Assembly: GCF_000981765.1 (NCBI RefSeq)
Contig: NZ_CP010975.1
Location: 1,922,001 to 1,986,000, forward strand
DNA from: Kangiella geojedonensis
GTDB lineage: Bacteria > Pseudomonadota > Gammaproteobacteria > Enterobacterales > Kangiellaceae
Length of the DNA stretch: 64,000 nucleotides
Reading direction: 5' to 3'
The notes beneath the pieces were generated by a model. That model saw nothing but the letters and a program-made list of their open reading frames with translations. It did no database searches and had not been told where the DNA came from. The position numbers and the translations under genes were made by a program. The first letter of the stretch is position 1. Each line of letters opens with the position of its first letter. Of the stretch, positions 9,226 to 18,856 are shown in pieces.

Positions 9226-10689
9226 ATGAAATCCTCATCACTGCACCTTAAGGCTCACCGCTGGCACAAACGCTTCGGGCTTGCCTTAGCCGTCGTAACA
9301 ATTATGTGGGGGTTGAGTGGAATCGCTCACCCCTTAATGAGCCGTATCAAGCCTGTTGCACAAGCACAGCTACCGCTTCAAGCTTTGAATATAAGTCAGT
9401 TGTCCAGCATTGGGCAGATACTCGAAACAGCTCCTGAGTCCAACGACGCTTTGATCCTAAACCGTCAGGGGCAAGCGCCTGTCATCGCTTTGCAAACAGC
9501 TTCAGGCTGGCAGTACCATAATGCTAAAACAGGCGAGCGGCTCCAAAACTTTAAAGACAAGTATTTATCCCAACTTGGCGCCCTCTATGCTGGGCTCGAT
9601 AAAGAGCAAGCCAAAACGATCACACTAATTCACCAGTTTGATTACGATTACCCTCGAGTAAACCGTTACCTTCCTGCTTATAAGGTCGAGTTTTCCGATG
9701 ACTTAAACACCACCGTTTATCTCGATGCACAAAGCTTGCAACTGGCCAACGTCAGTAACCAGTACAAGCGTTTCTACACACGGTGGTTTTCGCACCTTCA
9801 CTCATGGGACTTTATTCCTAACCACACCTTTCGCTACGGCTTAATGATATTAGTGACGTTGTTGTTGTTTTTAAGTGCGCTCTTAGGCGTCTACTTAAGC
9901 ATTCGACGCTGGCGACAAGGCAGTTTGCACAAAGGCACTAAGACACGCCGCGCCCACCGTTATATTGGGCTAACCGTTTGTTTAGCAGCTTTAGCCTTCA
10001 GTTTTTCTGGTGGGTTCCATGCCCTGAATAAGTTGGTCAACGGAAACACAGAGTCCTACAGCCAGAAATCAAGCCCAAAACTGCTATTCAACCCCAATGA
10101 CTATCGAACCCTTTGGGAACAGTTTGTGGCACATGAGCCGCCAACTAACATTCAACAGATTCAACTCATTGCAGTAGCAGGGCATCCTGTGCTGCAGCTT
10201 CATCATTTAACCGAAGCTCCGATACGTCACGGCGGTCATCAACACGGTAAACAAAAGAGATTAATAAGAGGGGACATTAGCTACTTTCCTAAAGAAGTGC
10301 TTATCGACGGTCAGCTTGTAAGTACTGGTACGCTATATCTACAGCAGCTCCTTAGTCAAATTAGCCCAAAAGAAATCATCTCGGACTTTCGACTTCAGCC
10401 CCACTTTAATCACGAGTATGGCTTTATTGACAAAAAGCTACCGACATACCGCATCGAAACCGAAGAGAGTCTTTATTTTATTGACCCTACGGCTCAATCG
10501 TTGAGCAAACAAGTTAGTCAGCAGAAACTTTTAGAAAGCATGAGTTTTTCAGTGTTGCACAAAGCCAGCTTCCTTGATGGCTTGGGTAGAGACATTCGAG
10601 ACATTATTATAGTGCTGTTTGTATTAGGCATTATCGCCATCACTATGCTTGGTCTGCGCCTTTCACTCAAACGTCGCTCAAAACCTTAA
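9226..10689 (+). CDS. PepSY-associated inner-membrane protein, probable reductase partner of the TonB receptor
   Basis: A 487-residue PepSY_TM-type protein with four membrane helices (about 15-35, 203-225, 247-268, 461-481) and large periplasmic segments between them. Such proteins accompany siderophore receptors, and some are thought to reduce ferric iron in the periplasm. Conserved features include the RWHKRFGL-like start, FYTRWFSHLHSWDF before helix 2 and RRAHRYIGL before helix 3. The histidines at these helix ends could hold haem or metal. A histidine-rich patch (HGGHQHGK) lies near residue 343. It follows the receptor by 12 bases, so the two form one operon, and it ends convergently over zapE by four bases. 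Confidence 0.8.
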   Translation: MKSSSLHLKAHRWHKRFGLALAVVTIMWGLSGIAHPLMSRIKPVAQAQLPLQALNISQLSSIGQILETAPESNDALILNRQGQAPVIALQTASGWQYHNAKTGERLQNFKDKYLSQLGALYAGLDKEQAKTITLIHQFDYDYPRVNRYLPAYKVEFSDDLNTTVYLDAQSLQLANVSNQYKRFYTRWFSHLHSWDFIPNHTFRYGLMILVTLLLFLSALLGVYLSIRRWRQGSLHKGTKTRRAHRYIGLTVCLAALAFSFSGGFHALNKLVNGNTESYSQKSSPKLLFNPNDYRTLWEQFVAHEPPTNIQQIQLIAVAGHPVLQLHHLTEAPIRHGGHQHGKQKRLIRGDISYFPKEVLIDGQLVSTGTLYLQQLLSQISPKEIISDFRLQPHFNHEYGFIDKKLPTYRIETEESLYFIDPTAQSLSKQVSQQKLLESMSFSVLHKASFLDGLGRDIRDIIIVLFVLGIIAITMLGLRLSLKRRSKP

Positions 10690-11774
10690 GCCAAGTGTTC
10701 TAAAGACAGGTAGTCCTTACTCTGCATTTCTTGCAAACGGCTCAGGGTGCGCTTGAATTCAAAAGCAAGCCCTTTGCCAGTGTAAAGTTCTTCCATCGGC
10801 ACTTCTGCTGAAATAATCAGCTTTACATGGCGCTCATAGAACTCGTCAATTAAGGCAATAAAGCGACGAACCGCATCATTAAGGGAGTCATCCATTTGCG
10901 GTACTTGTCCGACAAAAACGGTGTGATACCCACGTGAGATTTCAATATAGTCCGATGCCGAGCGTTCGGTTTGGCAAATCGCTTTAAAGGTGAACCAGAC
11001 AACACTGTCCGATAGCTTAACCGTATCAATTAAACGACCATCGACTTTAAGCTTGCAATTATCCTGCCCTTCAGTGGCGGCCAGCTGTTTGAAGTACTCA
11101 CGCATGTTGGCGTTGGCGGCTTTATCTAGCGGGTAATGATAAATCTCTGCCTTCTCCAGCGTTCTCATGCGGTAATCAATACCCGCATCCACATTTAGAA
11201 CTTCGCAGTTTTCCTGAATCAATTTAATTGCTGGCAAAAACCGTTCACGTTGCAAGCCATTCCAATACAACCGGTCGGGAGGTATGTTTGAGGTCGCTAC
11301 CAACACCACGTGGCGCTTAAACAACTCCTCGAACAAGCTACCAAGAATCATGGCATCGGTAATATCCGTTACAAAAAATTCGTCGAAACAGATTATCTTG
11401 GCGCGTTCAGCTAGTTGATCTGCAATCTTGACCAAAGGATTCTTTTCACCAGCCAAGGCCTTAAGCTCGTTGTGCACTTCATGCATAAAGCGGTGGAAAT
11501 GAAGCCTAATCTTTGCTTTCAAAGGCAATACACTGAAGAAAGTATCCATTAGGTAGGTTTTACCGCGACCGACTCCACCCCACATGTACAAGCCTTTTAC
11601 AGGCTGACTATCGCCGGATAACCAGCGCGTCAACTTTTGCATAAAACCAGACGTAGGCCGTGATGCCATCAAATCATCGTAAACAGTCTGTAGCGCCTTC
11701 ACGGCTTCTTCCTGAGCTGGATCTTTACTAAAACCGTTGGCAAGATCTTGCTGATACTTTTCGAGAGGTGTCAT
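10686..11774 (-). CDS. zapE: cell division protein ZapE (AFG1-like ATPase)
   Basis: A 362-residue P-loop ATPase. ZapE associates with the division site and lowers Z-ring stability in an ATP-dependent manner; its mitochondrial relative AFG1/LACE1 works in protein quality control. The Walker A motif GGVGRGKT is at residues 66-73 and Walker B is the IICFDEF segment. The LHFHRFMHEVH and RFLPAI segments are family hallmarks. Length matches E. coli ZapE (375). The start codon overlaps the stop of the hydrolase gene upstream by one base. Confidence 0.95.
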   Translation of the reverse strand: MTPLEKYQQDLANGFSKDPAQEEAVKALQTVYDDLMASRPTSGFMQKLTRWLSGDSQPVKGLYMWGGVGRGKTYLMDTFFSVLPLKAKIRLHFHRFMHEVHNELKALAGEKNPLVKIADQLAERAKIICFDEFFVTDITDAMILGSLFEELFKRHVVLVATSNIPPDRLYWNGLQRERFLPAIKLIQENCEVLNVDAGIDYRMRTLEKAEIYHYPLDKAANANMREYFKQLAATEGQDNCKLKVDGRLIDTVKLSDSVVWFTFKAICQTERSASDYIEISRGYHTVFVGQVPQMDDSLNDAVRRFIALIDEFYERHVKLIISAEVPMEELYTGKGLAFEFKRTLSRLQEMQSKDYLSLEHLA

Positions 11775-12412
11775 TAGCGTTTTTCTGGTAAGTGAGGCTT
11801 TAGAGCCGACTCCAGCTCTTCACGAAGTTCTACCAGCCGTCCATGGAAAAAATGACCCGCTCCCGACATTTTGATCAATTCTGGTTGTGGCTCCAGTTCA
11901 TCAATCCAATTAAAAACTGCATCGGGATCGACCACTTCATCGGCATCCCCCATCACCACCAGCCAAGGGCAGTCTGGAATGACAAAGTCATCAAAGCTAA
12001 AGCGGTTTACAGGGGGAGCGATAGAGATCAGTTGTTGAGCATTTTGTGCTTTTGCTTGTAACGCAGCGATCCAAGAACCAAAGCTAAACCCCGCTAGCCA
12101 TAAAGGACGATCAGGATATTGCTCCTGCGCCCACTCAATCACTTTAATCAGATCTTGCTGCTCACCACGCCCCTCATCATACTCGCCCTCTGAGCCACCG
12201 ACTCCTCTAAAGTTAAAGCGAACAGAAGGAATCCCAAGGCTGGATAATGTTCGTGAAACCGTATGGATCACTTTATTCGTCATTGCCCCACCATGCACCG
12301 GATGTGGGTGACAACAAATCGCTATAGCATCACGCTCATCGCCTTCAGGGGCATCCAAAGTGGCTTCGATAGCACCAACGGCTCCGTCAATAATAAACTT
12401 GTCTTTGCTCAA
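11774..12412 (-). CDS. alpha/beta hydrolase
   Basis: A 212-residue minimal alpha/beta hydrolase. It has the HPHPVHGG oxyanion-loop segment (35-42), the nucleophile elbow GFSFG with Ser110, an acid in GDADEV (Asp158 most likely) and the base in GAGHFFHG (His187). The protein resembles small dienelactone-hydrolase/CocE-like proteins widely annotated only as alpha/beta hydrolases. The substrate is unknown. It is coupled to zapE by a one-base overlap. Confidence 0.88.
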   Translation of the reverse strand: MSKDKFIIDGAVGAIEATLDAPEGDERDAIAICCHPHPVHGGAMTNKVIHTVSRTLSSLGIPSVRFNFRGVGGSEGEYDEGRGEQQDLIKVIEWAQEQYPDRPLWLAGFSFGSWIAALQAKAQNAQQLISIAPPVNRFSFDDFVIPDCPWLVVMGDADEVVDPDAVFNWIDELEPQPELIKMSGAGHFFHGRLVELREELESALKPHLPEKR

Positions 12413-12520
12413 AATGATGTAAGGGATAAAGGCTTATGCGGTTATTTTCGCATGTTTTGTACAGTCATGGAACCTAGTAGCTTTGGTCTTTTGGTACTGG
12501 GCAAAGCTTTTATCAGACAC

Positions 12521-12546
12521 AAAAAAGGAGCCCCGAAGGACTCCTT
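12521..12546 (-). terminator. intrinsic terminator after the small secreted helical protein
   Basis: On the minus strand AAGGAGTCC and GGGCTCCTT pair around a TTCG tetraloop (one G-T wobble), followed by six T. The stable tetraloop makes this a confident terminator. Confidence 0.88.
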
Positions 12547-12594
12547 GTACTCGTAAGAGCACCATGAATCGTCAGTTACTAAGAAAGTAGCTGG

Positions 12595-12939
12595 CTATTT
12601 ATCATCTTCTAAACTGGTTTCTGATTCAGCTTCAACATCAGACTTGATGCGAGCATTTTTCTCTTCCTCAGAAACTTCAGCTTTAGTTTCAGATTTAACC
12701 TCAGCTTTCGTTCTTGCTTCTGCTGCACGCTCTTTCGCACGCTCAGCTCTTTCTTTGGCTTCTTCAGCACGCTCACGAGCAGCTTCGCGCTCTTCCTGTG
12801 CTTTTTCCATCGCCTTTTCAGTAGACTCTTGCACTTCCAGTTTTTTCTCAACTTCTACTTGGCTTTTTACACCAACCGCTGAAGCGCCAGCCGATAAAGT
12901 CATCGCGATAATTGTGGCAATTGCTAATTGTGTTTTCAT
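12595..12939 (-). CDS. small secreted charged helical protein
   Basis: A 114-residue protein of unknown function. A signal peptide (MKTQLAIATIIAMTLSAGASA) is followed by a long run of E/K/R/A repeats of heptad character (AEEAKERAERAKERAAEARTK), predicted to be one continuous periplasmic helix or coiled coil, with an acidic end. The ATG at 12939 has AGGTG six bases upstream; an ATG at 12966 would put nine residues before the signal. Composition resembles alanine-rich periplasmic helical proteins such as Lpp-like or stress-induced coils, but there is no lipobox and I recognise no family. It is monocistronic, with its own terminator. Confidence 0.7.
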   Translation of the reverse strand: MKTQLAIATIIAMTLSAGASAVGVKSQVEVEKKLEVQESTEKAMEKAQEEREAARERAEEAKERAERAKERAAEARTKAEVKSETKAEVSEEEKNARIKSDVEAESETSLEDDK

Positions 12940-13124
12940 AATCAACACCTGCTGTTTTATTTTCAAAGTGGACTTTCAGGCTATCTCAAGATGTTCTTAT
13001 CATCTAGCGATTGGGGCTTAAAAAAGCCATCTTTTACACTTTTTAATAGAATTCAGCGTTTTCGTGAAGCAACTCACAAAACAGCATCGCCTCTAAATAT
13101 TTTTCAGTATTAACAATAAGTTAG

Positions 13125-13823
13125 TTATATTTTGTCATGTTCGCCTAGTGGCCGATTATCTTTCACTGTAAAAGAATCACTCCACTCTTTGGCAAAGTCA
13201 CGCTGCCATTTAAAGTTAATACCTGCAACGATTAACATGGTGATTAGAGCGCCGATACTGGCTAATGCCATATCCTTGTGCGCATCCCAAACATCGCCTT
13301 GCGTTCCGAGGTAAGCAATACCTAAGTCACCACCAAAATACTCTGCCGCGCCCCACTCTATCAGCTCAAAGATCATCGACGTCGACATGGTTAAGTCCAA
13401 TGGTAGAAAGTATCCCCAGAACCCTTTAACGTTGCCCACTCGAACAAACACTTCTCGGATCGGATAAGCAAACAGCAAGCCATACAAAAAGTGAACCAGG
13501 CGATCAAAATGGTTTCGCTCCCAACCAAACCAGCTATTCAGCTCAGAACCAAACACTGCCAAGGTCCAGTCATTGTAAGGTACTTTGGCATAAGTGTAGT
13601 GTGACCCTATCTCGTGCAAGCACAGAAAGATAAAGATACAGGTATAAGAAATCTTGGATAGAGGAAATACTTTATAGGTGGCAGCAATACCGATAACAAA
13701 AAGTACCGTTAATACGTTTTCCAGCATCCAGTCTGCCCTGTCATGCGGGTTTATAGCGCAGATGGTGAATACGATGCCGAAAAGTACCCCAAGGATCATC
13801 AAGAAACGCGTATTGTGTGTCAT
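13125..13823 (-). CDS. DUF2238 (YjdF-type) inner-membrane protein
   Basis: A 232-residue polytopic membrane protein with about six helices. The conserved HEIGSHYTY segment, the NHFDRLVHFLYGLLFAYP stretch, the FELIEWGAAE helix and WDAHKDM are hallmarks of the DUF2238/YjdF family, whose function is not known. The many conserved histidines and acidic residues at helix ends suggest metal binding or enzymatic function, which is inference. The start at 13823 places the first helix at residues 6-23; upstream in-frame codons encode an unlikely charged extension. It is divergent from zapG. Confidence 0.82.
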   Translation of the reverse strand: MTHNTRFLMILGVLFGIVFTICAINPHDRADWMLENVLTVLFVIGIAATYKVFPLSKISYTCIFIFLCLHEIGSHYTYAKVPYNDWTLAVFGSELNSWFGWERNHFDRLVHFLYGLLFAYPIREVFVRVGNVKGFWGYFLPLDLTMSTSMIFELIEWGAAEYFGGDLGIAYLGTQGDVWDAHKDMALASIGALITMLIVAGINFKWQRDFAKEWSDSFTVKDNRPLGEHDKI

Positions 13824-13949
13824 TATTCTACTCGAACTTTGTCTTATAATTTGTGTATCATAAGCGTAAAGCACAGATTTCTGCAATTTTCGCAGAAAAC
13901 AGACGACGACAAACACTTTGTCAATAACACAGTTAAAAGGATATCCTGA

Positions 13950-14675
13950 ATGTCACCTGTACTTAGTATTATTCTTATCCTAATCGCTGCCGTAGCAGCT
14001 TTCTTTATTGGTCGCTGGCATGGACTGTCAACAGGCACCAAAGAGCTGACCAAAGAGTTGGAGTCAAAAGATAAAGAGTTAGACGAGTTGAAATCGGGCG
14101 TTGATGAGCACTTCGACGAAACCGCACGGTTATTCTCGAACTTAACCGAAGAATACAAAGCTTTCTATCAACACCTCGCATCAGGTGCGAATAAACTGAC
14201 CAAGCAAGAGTTTAAAGTTAAGCTCTCTGCTCCTGTCGGGCAAGAAGCACTCCCTTCAGAAGCTAGCGCAGCTGAAGTGATTGATGCTGAAGAGCACCTA
14301 AGTAAAGAATTTACTTCTGACACTTCCGATGAAAAACATCATGAAGAAGAATCCTTTATTCGTGAATATAAAGCTATGTCTGATGATGCCATTGAAGCCG
14401 AGAATGGCGCCAATGAAAGTGATGGTCTCACAGAAAGTGCCTCATCACCCGACTTGGATATTGAAGTATCGCCACCAAAAGATTGGGCAGATGGTGACAT
14501 GGACGATGATTACCATCCGAACGATCCTCAGGTAAAAGAGTCAGAGTTTAGCGACCTCGCTAAAGAAGAGGCTAAGAAGCCTAGCGCTCCAGGCTTTGAA
14601 CGAGACGAAAGTGTCAATGACAAAATAGATAAAAGTGCTGAGTCGCCCCAGAATGAATCAGCAACAAAAGTATAA
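13950..14675 (+). CDS. zapG: ZapG (YhcB/DUF1043) cell-envelope division protein
   Basis: A 241-residue protein anchored by one N-terminal helix (about 4-22). A short coiled coil (KELTKELESKDKELDELK) follows, and then the DUF1043 core ending near residue 100 (HFDETARLFSNLTEEYKAFYQHLA). E. coli ZapG is about 132 residues. The extra 110 residues here form a long acidic, proline- and serine-rich tail likely to be disordered. ZapG links the division and elongation machineries. The zapG-degS order matches the yhcB-degQ-degS locus of enterics. Confidence 0.88.
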   Translation: MSPVLSIILILIAAVAAFFIGRWHGLSTGTKELTKELESKDKELDELKSGVDEHFDETARLFSNLTEEYKAFYQHLASGANKLTKQEFKVKLSAPVGQEALPSEASAAEVIDAEEHLSKEFTSDTSDEKHHEEESFIREYKAMSDDAIEAENGANESDGLTESASSPDLDIEVSPPKDWADGDMDDDYHPNDPQVKESEFSDLAKEEAKKPSAPGFERDESVNDKIDKSAESPQNESATKV

Positions 14676-14689
14676 AACCTGAGAACATC

Positions 14690-15850
14690 ATGAAACTACT
14701 CGAATTTATAGGATTCATCGTCAAATATTTATTAATTGGCCTAGGCATCGCAGCATTGTTTATCGTGTTCATGCCTGATCGCTTTTCCAGCCAAGACCAG
14801 CAACCAACACAGCAACTCAAACCAATAGCGGACACTCCAAGAACTCAGCATGGCTTTGCTGATATGTTGGCAAAAGTGACGCCTGCGGTGGTCGGAATTA
14901 AAGCGCGTTCACAAGCTTTCCCGCTCAATAGCGAAGCTTGTAGCTCACGATTACAGGCCCTGCCTCCAGAAACCAATGCCTGCGCCTTTTTAAACAATGG
15001 GTCTGGTGTTTTTATTGATAACAAGGGTCACTTGGTCACCAATGCCCATGTTCTAGACAAAGCATCCACGATTATTGTCGAACTCCAATCAGGGCAGCAG
15101 CTTAAAGCTAATATTGTTGGGGTAGACGTGGATTCAGATATCGCCTTAATAAAAGTTGATGCCGAGCCGACTCACTATCTACCGCTTCCAGAAAATGACA
15201 ATAGCCAAGTTGGTGACTGGGTCTTTGCCATTGGCACACCCAACATGGCTTTTAATCAAACCGTCACTCAAGGCATTATCAGCTCTAAGTTTTTCTCACG
15301 CGTCAGCCACTACATCCAAACTGACGCAGCCCTACGTCCGGGCAACTCCGGCGGAGCCCTAGTGAATGCCGAAGGTGAGCTTGTTGGAATTACCTCGCTC
15401 AGTACTCAAAGCGAACAAGGCGAGAAGCTTTATCAGAGCTATGCCATTGTCGCTAATAACGTGGCGCATGTTGTCAAACAACTCAAGGAACACGGTCAAG
15501 TTCGTCGTGGTTGGTTAGGACTCGATGGTGATATGACCATCAACCTGGATTCCATCAGCTTGGAGCTGGGTTTAACCCCAGAACAAAAGCAACAGTTACA
15601 AGATCGCATCAGCCAACTACCGTACGGAAAAGGGATCGTCATCACCGGTATTAATGCAGAAGGCCCTGCCGATCAGGCAGGCTTACAGCCTCTAGACATT
15701 ATCACCAAGGTAAATGATGAGCCGATATACAATAGTATTGATCTCATCTCAGCGATTTGGAATCTGCCACCTCAAACCTCTGTAGATATAGAGTTTATGC
15801 GAGGTGACGACATGCTTAATCAAACCATTAAGCTGGGACAGAGAAGTTGA
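14690..15850 (+). CDS. degS: DegS-like membrane-anchored serine endoprotease
   Basis: A 386-residue HtrA-family protease. One N-terminal membrane helix (about 8-28) anchors a periplasmic trypsin-like domain with His120 (TNAHV), Asp150 (SDIAL) and Ser220 (PGNSGGA). One PDZ domain lies at about 280-380. A single PDZ plus an anchor is the DegS layout rather than DegP/DegQ. DegS senses unfolded porins and starts the cleavage of RseA that frees sigma-E. Oddity: two cysteines (84 and 98) bracket a short insert before the protease core and could form a disulfide. It lies 14 bases after zapG. Confidence 0.92.
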   Translation: MKLLEFIGFIVKYLLIGLGIAALFIVFMPDRFSSQDQQPTQQLKPIADTPRTQHGFADMLAKVTPAVVGIKARSQAFPLNSEACSSRLQALPPETNACAFLNNGSGVFIDNKGHLVTNAHVLDKASTIIVELQSGQQLKANIVGVDVDSDIALIKVDAEPTHYLPLPENDNSQVGDWVFAIGTPNMAFNQTVTQGIISSKFFSRVSHYIQTDAALRPGNSGGALVNAEGELVGITSLSTQSEQGEKLYQSYAIVANNVAHVVKQLKEHGQVRRGWLGLDGDMTINLDSISLELGLTPEQKQQLQDRISQLPYGKGIVITGINAEGPADQAGLQPLDIITKVNDEPIYNSIDLISAIWNLPPQTSVDIEFMRGDDMLNQTIKLGQRS

Positions 15851-15871
15851 TATCTGATTTTAGTTAACAAT

Positions 15872-15899
15872 AAAAAGGCGCCAATCAGGCGCCTTTTTT
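15872..15899. terminator. bidirectional terminator between degS and murA
   Basis: AAAAAGGCGC and GCGCCTTTTTT form a stem with a 7-base loop. The A-run on one side and T-run on the other let it serve both convergent genes. Confidence 0.9.
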
Positions 15900-15920
15900 C
15901 TATTGACTATAGCTTATCGT

Positions 15921-17189
<1,269 letters not shown>

Positions 17190-17221
17190 TTAGATACGTT
17201 TGCCAGTTGTTACGATTCTGT

Positions 17222-17467
17222 TTATACAAATAACTTCGCTTTTTCCCACTCAGCAGGAGTATAAGCCTTTATGGTTAATGCATGAATCTCACCACTTGCG
17301 ATATGTTCATTCACCGCCGCGTACACCATCTGTTGCTTCTTCACCGCACGCAAGCCCTCGAATTGATCGCTCACGACGATCACTTGGTAATGACTACCAT
17401 CGCCATCGACACGTAATTCGGTGGTATTAATCTCTTGCTCTATTAACTTTTTAATCTCTTCTATCAT
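17222..17467 (-). CDS. ibaG: BolA-family iron-sulfur cofactor protein IbaG
   Basis: An 81-residue BolA-fold protein. IbaG/BolA proteins bind monothiol glutaredoxin through a shared [2Fe-2S] cluster and are linked to acid stress and envelope upkeep. The core VDGDGSHYQVIVVSDQFEG carries the family histidine pattern, and AVNEHIASGEIHALTIKAYTP is the C-terminal family block with its conserved histidine. It lies upstream of murA as in E. coli, but the mla genes normally upstream of ibaG are missing. Confidence 0.93.
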   Translation of the reverse strand: MIEEIKKLIEQEINTTELRVDGDGSHYQVIVVSDQFEGLRAVKKQQMVYAAVNEHIASGEIHALTIKAYTPAEWEKAKLFV

Positions 17468-17821
17468 TAGGAAATTCTTTTGTTGCTGATAAATGACTGA
17501 TTAGCTCACAGTATGACGTCAGATGTTGACGAATTAAAGCCCGAAAAAGGCTACAGAGCTATCAAATGTGACTCTAAAGTGGCGCGATTTTACCTCAAAA
17601 CGGCCCAATTAACACCTATTCACCACCACTTTCCTCACAGAATGATCAAGTCAACTCCTCCGTCGGCTTGTAATGACAACCTCATAACGACCTAGTACAA
17701 TAGCCCGCTAAATTTATAGTTTCTGGGCGTTTAGCTAGCAAACCTTAGTTACACTTTGCTACTGTAATACGATTGCTTACTGATCCTATAATAGTCACTA
17801 GAATAGTCCATTAAGGTCCTC
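17468..17821. other. intergenic region where mlaFEDCB would be expected
   Basis: This 354-base stretch separates divergent ibaG and yrbG. A consensus TATAAT lies at 17787-17792, 29 bases before yrbG, without a recognisable -35. A 60-codon open frame at 17513-17695 has no ribosome site and no family features. I see no remnant of MlaB, MlaC, MlaD, MlaE or MlaF. Confidence 0.6.
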
Positions 17822-18811
17822 ATGTTAGAAAATATTGCGTATATCGTTATCGGTATTACTCTATTGATGTGGAGTGCAGATCGCTTCACGGACGGTGCAG
17901 CGGCGATAGCTCGCAACCTTGGCGTTTCACGTCTCATCGTCGGTTTGACTATTGTTGCTATTGGTTCCTCCGCCCCAGAAATCTTTGTTTCCATTCTCGA
18001 TTCGTTAAAAACCTGCGCTCCCGACAAGCCAGATTGCGGGCCAGAGGTGGCGATTGGTAACGCTTTAGGCTCTAACATCACTAACATTGCCTTGGTACTG
18101 GGGATTACAGCCCTCGTTCGCCCCTTACTCATACACTCAAGTTTATTAAAGCGAGAAATCCCGCTTCTTTTCTTAAGCTCTGCGGCTGCCTTAATATTCT
18201 TCTGGGATCTGCGCCTGAGTCACGTAGAAGGCTTTATTTTACTGACTGGATTAGTCTTTTATTTCTTCTGGTTGGTACGTGTCGGCATGCAATCTCGTAA
18301 AGAGCATGACCCGATGGTGGATGAAATGATTGAAGAGTTACCGGAAGGTATGCCTACCGGTAAGGCGACTTTCTGGGTCATTTTAGGACTGATTCTGCTG
18401 GTTGGTAGTTCGAAGTTATTAATCGAAGGTGCCAGTGGTATCGCCTTAGCTTTCGGCGTATCAGAAACTGTGATTGGCTTAACCATAGTTGCGCTAGGTA
18501 CGAGCTTACCAGAGCTCGGAGCTTCGGTTGCTAGTGTTCTGAAAAACGAACACGAGATTGCCATTGGTAACGTCATTGGCTCCAACATTTTCAACTTGCT
18601 GGGTGTGCTTGGTATTCCAGCAGCCATCGCAGCGCCAACCATCGAAAAAGACATCTTAAACATCGATTATCCACTGATGTTAGGCCTTATTATTGCTATG
18701 GCTATAATGGCTTACGGCTTCCGTGGGCCAGGCAAAATCAACCGTATTGAGGGCGCTATTTTAGTTGCGGTCTTCCTAGGGTATTATATAGTTCGGTTCT
18801 TTGTTCTATAA
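17822..18811 (+). CDS. yrbG: calcium/sodium antiporter (CaCA family, YrbG)
   Basis: A 329-residue inner-membrane cation exchanger with two inverted halves of about five helices each. The alpha-repeats are visible twice: AIGSSAPEIF with NALGSNITNI in the first half, and ALGTSLPELG with NVIGSNIFNL in the second. The central acidic loop (DPMVDEMIEELPEG) separates the halves. E. coli YrbG (ChaA-unrelated) is 325 residues. It heads the yrbG-kdsD-kdsC-lptCAB cluster, as in other Gammaproteobacteria. Confidence 0.93.
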   Translation: MLENIAYIVIGITLLMWSADRFTDGAAAIARNLGVSRLIVGLTIVAIGSSAPEIFVSILDSLKTCAPDKPDCGPEVAIGNALGSNITNIALVLGITALVRPLLIHSSLLKREIPLLFLSSAAALIFFWDLRLSHVEGFILLTGLVFYFFWLVRVGMQSRKEHDPMVDEMIEELPEGMPTGKATFWVILGLILLVGSSKLLIEGASGIALAFGVSETVIGLTIVALGTSLPELGASVASVLKNEHEIAIGNVIGSNIFNLLGVLGIPAAIAAPTIEKDILNIDYPLMLGLIIAMAIMAYGFRGPGKINRIEGAILVAVFLGYYIVRFFVL

Positions 18812-18856
18812 AAGCGACAAAAAAGTCATATAAGCCAAATAGTTAGGGAGCATAGT

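Noticed and set aside
17513-17695. 60-codon frame between ibaG and yrbG
   Set aside because: No ribosome site, no recognisable domain, and it lies in the divergent promoter region.
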